13,941 bases of DNA from CAZCEC01 sp964497615 (GTDB lineage Bacteria; Chloroflexota; Anaerolineae; Anaerolineales; UBA6663). The stretch covers positions 1 to 13,941 of the forward strand of contig CAZCEC010000115.1 in the NCBI GenBank assembly GCA_964497615.1, in the 5' to 3' direction. A model generated the notes under the pieces. The model was not told where the DNA came from and ran no database searches. It saw only the letters and a list, made by a program, of their open reading frames with translations. Every line of letters starts with the position of its first letter. Position 1 is the first letter of the stretch. The translations under genes and the position numbers were made by a program. Below are positions 6,209-11,100 of this stretch, one piece after another.

Positions 6209-7192
6209 CTAATGCCCCAGGATGGGGTGCGGGGCGTAGGGGGCCTCCAGCTCGGCGCGCTCATCGGCTGACAGGGTCACGTCCACGGCGGCCAGGGCAT
6301 CGTCCAGGTGGCCGGGCTTGCTGGCGCCGATGATGGGGGCGGTGACGCCGGGCTGATGGAGAAGCCAAGCCAGGCCGACCTGGGCCATGGGCAGGCCGCG
6401 CCGCTCGGCGAGGGCGGCCACACGCTCGGCCACGGCGATGTCGTTGTCACGGTAGTACATGCGGTGGCCGAACTCGTCGCTGCGGGCGCGGGTGGTGGGG
6501 CCTTCGGACTTGGGGTCGCGGACGGGCGGGCGGGCCAGGAAGCCGCGGGCCAGGGGGCTCCAGGGGATGACGCCGATGCCCTGGTCGCGGCACAGGGGGA
6601 GCATCTCGCGCTCCTCCTCGCGATAGGCCAGGTTGTAGTGGTTCTGCATGGAGACGAAGCGCGCCCAGCCGTGCCGGTCGGCGGTGTGGAGGGCCTTGGC
6701 GAACTGCCAGGCGTACATGCTGGAAGCGCCAATGTAGCGCGCCTTGCCGGCGCGCACCACGTCGTTGAGGGCCTCCAGGGTCTCCTCGATGGGGGTTTCC
6801 TTGTCCCAGCGGTGTATCTGATACAGGTCCACATAGTCCATGCCCAGGCGGCGCAAGGAGCCGTCGATGGAGTGGAGGATGTGCTTGCGGGAGAGGCCGC
6901 CCTGGTTGGGCTTGTCGTTCCAGGCGAAGAAGACCTTGGTGGCGACAACAACCTCGTGGCGAGGAGCAAACTCCCTGAGGAGCCGGCCGGTGATCTCCTC
7001 GCTGACGCCCTTGGAGTAGGCGTCGGCGGTGTCGAAGAAGTTGACGCCGGCTTCGATGGCGCGGCGGACGAAGGGGCGGGCGGCGTCCTCAGGCAAGACC
7101 CAGTCGCGCCAGGCGGCGTCGCCGTAGGTCATCATGCCGAGGCAGAGGCGGGAGACTTTGAGGCCGGTGTTGCCGAGGCGGGCGTATTGCAC
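6209..7192 (-). CDS. Aldo/keto reductase (YajO-like)
   Basis: A cytoplasmic NADPH-dependent oxidoreductase with a TIM-barrel fold that reduces carbonyls; the true substrate cannot be read from sequence. The 327 residues carry the full catalytic tetrad: Asp54 and Tyr59 in FFDTADAYS, Lys86 in VVATKVFF and His127 in LYQIHRWD. Further family blocks are GKARYIGASSMYAWQFAKAL and VIPWSPLARGFLARP. The C-terminal PIIGASKPGHLDDAL is the cofactor-binding loop. The QIHRWD and GASSMYAW blocks resemble E. coli YajO and related sugar or aryl-aldehyde reductases. The start is GTG at 7192, three bases after the stop of the retropepsin-like gene; AAAGGAA in the end of that gene is a good ribosome site. It therefore appears to be the third gene of an operon with DUF5678 and the protease-like protein, though its function may be independent. 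Confidence 0.95.
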   Translation of the reverse strand: MQYARLGNTGLKVSRLCLGMMTYGDAAWRDWVLPEDAARPFVRRAIEAGVNFFDTADAYSKGVSEEITGRLLREFAPRHEVVVATKVFFAWNDKPNQGGLSRKHILHSIDGSLRRLGMDYVDLYQIHRWDKETPIEETLEALNDVVRAGKARYIGASSMYAWQFAKALHTADRHGWARFVSMQNHYNLAYREEEREMLPLCRDQGIGVIPWSPLARGFLARPPVRDPKSEGPTTRARSDEFGHRMYYRDNDIAVAERVAALAERRGLPMAQVGLAWLLHQPGVTAPIIGASKPGHLDDALAAVDVTLSADERAELEAPYAPHPILGH

Positions 7193-7195
7193 AGG

Positions 7196-7618
7196 TTATT
7201 CCTTTCGGGCCAGGTAGAACTCCTTGGCACGTTCGTCGAATCCAACCAACAGATGCTCAAAGATGCAATTGCGCCCGAGGACCACATTCGCTCCCATGGG
7301 CAGTGTGTTGGTAATCCAGGCCTCGCAGATTACGGGCGCGGGCCAAGGATGAAGGTGAATTGAGACCTGGTGGGCATAGACTTCGGTCTTGCCAGCGACC
7401 CCGCCCACAGTGACTGCGCGCCCCTGTCTCCAGTCGATTCGGAGGGCCCGAGCGACTGCGGTCGAGAGGACACAATAGTCTGAACCGCTATCGACCAGCC
7501 CATAGTAGCGCACGGCGATGCCGCCGGCGGCTATCCGAACCGCCACGTAAGGCCGCAACACGCCGCCCAGTGTCAGCCGGCGATACGTATACGTCCTGGT
7601 GTATTGGACCGTAATCAC
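7196..7618 (-). CDS. Retropepsin-like aspartic protease domain protein
   Basis: A 140-residue single-domain protein resembling clan AA (retroviral-type) aspartic proteases, which act as dimers with one catalytic Asp per chain. The active-site motif is GLVDSGSDYCVLS, with DSG at 43-45 in place of the commoner DTG; DSG also occurs in the clan. The second hallmark, a hydrophobic pair before Gly, is seen in NVVLGRNCIFEHLLVGFD (111-128). There is no signal peptide or membrane segment, so it is probably cytoplasmic. The start is GTG at 7618, overlapping the stop of the DUF5678 gene by GTGA; an alternative start is not apparent upstream because the two frames overlap only there. The protease fold is well supported; proteolytic activity and substrate are not shown. 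It may act on, or bind, its operon partner. Confidence 0.8.
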   Translation of the reverse strand: MITVQYTRTYTYRRLTLGGVLRPYVAVRIAAGGIAVRYYGLVDSGSDYCVLSTAVARALRIDWRQGRAVTVGGVAGKTEVYAHQVSIHLHPWPAPVICEAWITNTLPMGANVVLGRNCIFEHLLVGFDERAKEFYLARKE

Positions 7619-7848
7619 ATCGCCCAGGGCAGGCTCTTCTCAGCCTCGCTCGGGACTTGATAAAAGAGCGGATCCGCGGCACCCTTCTGGCGAACCAACT
7701 CCTGAACCGCCAATATGTCTGGGTCAGAGGCAATGATCCCGTCAGGTCCAATGGCCACCCACTGTCCCGCATGCTGCGACAATATGTCGAGGTGACTCTC
7801 AATCCAATCGCCTTCGGGGTCGTGGGTTGTCCTGTCCGCGTGATCCAT
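7615..7848 (-). CDS. DUF5678 family small protein
   Basis: A 77-residue protein of unknown function. It begins MDHADRTT and then carries WIESHLDILSQHAGQWVAIG, with DGIIASDPDILAVQELVRQKG and ADPLFYQVPSEAEK further on. The pattern of a GxWVAI strand, a turn with D/G, an IAS...D helix of about 12 residues and a final DPLfyqVP strand is that of DUF5678. These small proteins are often found in Chloroflexota, cyanobacteria and archaea (recalled). A longer frame from TTG at 7881 exists, but GGAGGT sits eight bases before the ATG at 7848 and the extra residues look non-native, so the ATG is chosen. It is the first gene of the three-gene unit and overlaps the protease-like gene by four bases, which implies coupled translation and probably a joint role. 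Confidence 0.8.
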   Translation of the reverse strand: MDHADRTTHDPEGDWIESHLDILSQHAGQWVAIGPDGIIASDPDILAVQELVRQKGAADPLFYQVPSEAEKSLPWAM

Positions 7849-7880
7849 GGCTGGGCACCTCCGCAGTCTGCCGATGGTCA

Positions 7881-7910
7881 ATTATAGGGCAGATTTGGCC
7901 CAGATGACGA
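7881..7910 (-). promoter_or_regulatory. Candidate promoter of the DUF5678-retropepsin-reductase unit
   Basis: Read on the - strand, a perfect TATAAT (7881-7886) lies about 32 bases before the ATG at 7848. An 18-base spacer separates it from TCGTCA (7905-7910), which matches TTGACA at four of six positions. The placement directly upstream of the first gene and the exact -10 box in GC-rich DNA are the main support; the -35 box is weak. Confidence 0.55.
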
Positions 7911-7956
7911 TGAGTTGCCGCGGAAGGGCAGTGCTTTCGGCCGGGTTCGGCGGCAA

Positions 7957-8018
7957 CCCCCTCAACGGCAGGGGGCAGGCGACCGCCGCCGCCGCGGGGC
8001 ATAACCCCCATTCGGGGG
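7957..8018. repeat. GC-rich hairpin cluster in the 7887-8139 gap
   Basis: Two perfect short inverted repeats lie close together: CCCCCT/AGGGGG (7957-7962 and 7970-7975, loop of seven) and CCCCC/GGGGG (8005-8009 and 8014-8018, loop ATTC). A GCC-repeat run (about 7984-7995) lies between them. On the - strand, TGGGGTTACGGCCC and TGGGGGTTATGCCCC follow each other as imperfect copies. No ORF here looks coding. It could be a dispersed non-coding repeat or part of the 3' region of the macroglobulin transcript. Confidence 0.5.
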
Positions 8019-8077
8019 CGAACTCTGGGCCGTAACCCCACAGGCGCGGTTCGCAGAGCACCCGCGCTACGGGAGCG

Positions 8078-8132
8078 TTGATGCGCAAAGGAGCGCGCGG
8101 GCTCGGTCGGGGATCAAGCCCGCGCGCATCAA
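8078..8132 (-). terminator. Nested double inverted repeat, probable terminator of the macroglobulin gene
   Basis: An 11-base-pair perfect GC stem (8093-8103 with 8117-8127, loop of 13) lies about a dozen bases past the macroglobulin stop. On the - strand it is followed by TCCTTT, a short and imperfect U tract. A second perfect 9-base inverted repeat, TTGATGCGC (8078-8086) with GCGCATCAA (8124-8132), encloses it and shares GCGC at 8124-8127 with the inner stem. The two pairings therefore compete, or combine with a shortened seven-pair inner stem. The position fits a terminator; the weak U tract leaves the efficiency uncertain. Confidence 0.65.
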
Positions 8133-8139
8133 GGACGGT

Positions 8140-11100
8140 CTAAGGTGTGATGGTGAACACCGACCCATCGCCGCGGCCGAAGACCTCGGGGAAGTAGAAC
8201 TCGCGGGCCTGGGTGGGGATGACGTTGTAGGTGCCAGGCAGGGAGGCGTGGATGGTGTAAGTGTACTCGTAGGTGCCCTTGGGGAGGAAGGTGGCGTAGA
8301 GGACGACCTTCTCATCGCGCAGGTCGGTGTTGGAGAACCACCACCAGCCCCAGCCGTAGTAGAACGGGTCGGCGGATTGAAGCTCGGGCGGCTGGCCGAC
8401 GACGGAGGTGGTGAGCAGGCTCTGGTCCACCGGCTCGGCGCCCGCGGGGAGCGGGTCTTCGAGCACGACGTAGTACAGGTCGTTGGGGGCGATGAGGGTA
8501 ACGCTTACCTGGATATCTTGCCCGGCCTGGGCGGAGGTCACAACAGGGCACTCGGGCTGATCGGCGCCGCCGCAATCGTTGGTCTTGAGGCGGTACTCAC
8601 GGGCGACGATGACGCCGCGGTTGACGGCGCGCACGTCGGGCACGGGCAGGTAGACGTTGAGGTGGGCGGTGTAGTACAGACGCCCATCCCCGGCGCTGCG
8701 GCTAAGGACCAAGCGGTTGGCCTGGTCGCGCAACAGGTCCGCCACGGCCACCTGGAGGTGAACGGATTCCTGGACGGTGGCGGGGGTGACCTCCCCGGCG
8801 GTGAGCAGGCTGCCGTTCAGGCTGAGGGTGTAGTTGAAGTCGCCCTGCAACTCGCCGCTGAGGACCATCCAATCGGTGAGGCCGATGAGGGACCAGGCGG
8901 TTTCCTGGGTGGTCTCCCAGGCGTCGGCCTTGCGGGCCGTCATCAGCCAGCGGACGACGTTGGGGATCAGGTCGTTGTCCGGGTCGAGGCGGGCCAGGGC
9001 GTCGAGCACGATGGCGGTGGAGCGGGTATTGGTGTTCATGTTCCACCAGTCGCGCTCGGCCTCTTCCCAGTGGGCGCCGGTGGCGGAGAGGATGGCGGCG
9101 TTGTTGATGTCGGACAGCAGGGCCTGGACGCGGGTGTCGTCGTTCGGGTCGATGAGATGGAAGGTGAGGGCCAGGTAGGCGCGGGCGTAGGTGTCGAGCC
9201 GCTGGCGAGCGTCGTAAAGCTGGACGGTGGCGCTGGTATTGCCGCGGCCGGCCTCGGCCAGGGCGTAGAGGATGAAGGCCTGGCGGTTTAGCTCCCACGC
9301 CTCGTTGGTGGCGTTGGGGCGGACGAGGTGCTCCTGGAGGTAGGAGGCGCCGCTGGAGATGACGCTGTCGCTGACGGAGAAGCCCGACTGCTGGGCCTTG
9401 ACCAGGCCGAAGAGCACGTAGGCGGTGAGGAAGCTATCGGACTGATCGGTGGCGAACCACCCCCAGCCGCCGTCCACGTGCTGCTGGGCGTAGAGGCGCT
9501 GAAGCCCGTCGGCCACCAACTCAGCCAGGATGCCTTCCAGCTCGGGGTCGGCCAGGCCCAGGTCGCGCAGGGCACGGTAGGTGAGGACGTTGGGCAGGAA
9601 GCGCGAGACGGTCTGCTCGGTGCACTCGTAGGGGAAGTGCTTGAGGTAGTCGAGGGCGCCGGTGAGGCTGGCGGCCAGGGACGGGTCCACGCGGATGTCG
9701 AGCGTGCCCTGGGTGGCATCGTACCGGCGGGGGAGGCTGATGGCCTCCAGGCGCGTGTCAGCGGCATCCATCTGGCCGGCGGTGCCGGTGGTCTCGGGCG
9801 CCACGTAGTTGTAGATCGGGATGAGTTGATCCGGCGGCTGGCCGAGGGTGGGTTTGGAAGCGTCGGAGAGCCCCCCACCCTCGACGGAGAAGGTCAGGTC
9901 GGCATACTCGGCCTGCTCGGCGGTGACGTCCCAATTGACCTCGACACGGCCGTGCGCGGGGATGGTGACGTTGTGGGAGGCGGGCGAGCCGAGGGTGACG
10001 CCAGCCGCGGCCAACTCCACTACAGCGTCGATGGGCTGATCGGTGTTGTTGTTGATGACGGCGCCGAGGGTGGCAGTGTCGCCGACGACGAAGAAGCGCG
10101 GGGTGGTGGGCCGGATGAGCAGGTCGCGGGTGGCGACGATATCCACGGTGCTCTGGCCGACGAGGGTGTCGTCCGTCACGCCGCGCGCGTCCAGCCGCCA
10201 GGTGGTCAGGTTGTCGGGCAGGGTGACCGTGAAAGCGGCCTCGCCGTTGGTGCCGGTGTTGACGACGGCCTGCCAGTAGGCAGTGTCGAGGAAGTTCTGG
10301 CGGACCTCGTCGAAGCCGACATCGGCGCCGCCCCCGCCGCCGCCCTTGGCCTCGTCGGCGGCCACGTTCAGGCGATCCACGCCGAGGGTGAGGCCGACGG
10401 CGGTGCGGACGCCCAGGGCGCGCTCGCCATAGAAGGCGCCCAGGATGGGGCCGGAGTTGGGCGGCGACAGTGACAGGACGGACAGGTCCACCAGGCTGAG
10501 GGAGAACTCGGCCTGGACGGGCTGGCCGGCGTAGTCGGTGGCGCGCAGGGTGTAGTTGACGGTGTCGCGCGGGCCGACCTTGGCCTTGTCTGGGGTGAGG
10601 GTGACGGTGAGGGCTTGCTGCTCCGGGCTGACCGAGAGCTTAACGATGCCCATCTTGAAGGCGGCGGTGGGGTTGTTCTCGTCCACGCCCTTGATGATGA
10701 CAACCGAGACGAACACATCGGGCGCGTGGGCGGCGGTGATGGGCAATTGATAGACGGTGCTGTTGCTGGTGAGCGGGATGACTTCGTGGTGCAGGATGCG
10801 GCCGCGCTCGACGGTGACGAGGGCGGTAGCCGCACCCTGGAAGGGCGAGGGGATGAGGATTTCGGCGGTGTCGCCGGGGCGGTAATCGCGGCGGTCGGCG
10901 ACGAGGGTGACGCGGTCGTTGTTCTCCTGGCGCCAGGTCACGAATTCACGGGAGGCGACCCAGACGATGGTGGAAGAGGTGACCTGGCGGCCGGCCTCGT
11001 CGGTGCCGGTGACCTTGACCTGATAGACGCCGCCCTCGGGCGGGGTGAAGGTGGCGGTGGCCTTGCCTTCCGCGTCGGTGGTGATTTCCAGGCGGTCAAG

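Noticed and set aside
7849..7881. Longer DUF5678 protein from TTG at 7881
   Set aside because: The added residues do not fit the family and the GGAGGT ribosome site serves the ATG at 7848.
8248..9291. 347-residue + strand frame opposite the macroglobulin
   Set aside because: Gly/Val/Asp-rich composition mirrors the antisense of the real gene; no motif and no ribosome site.
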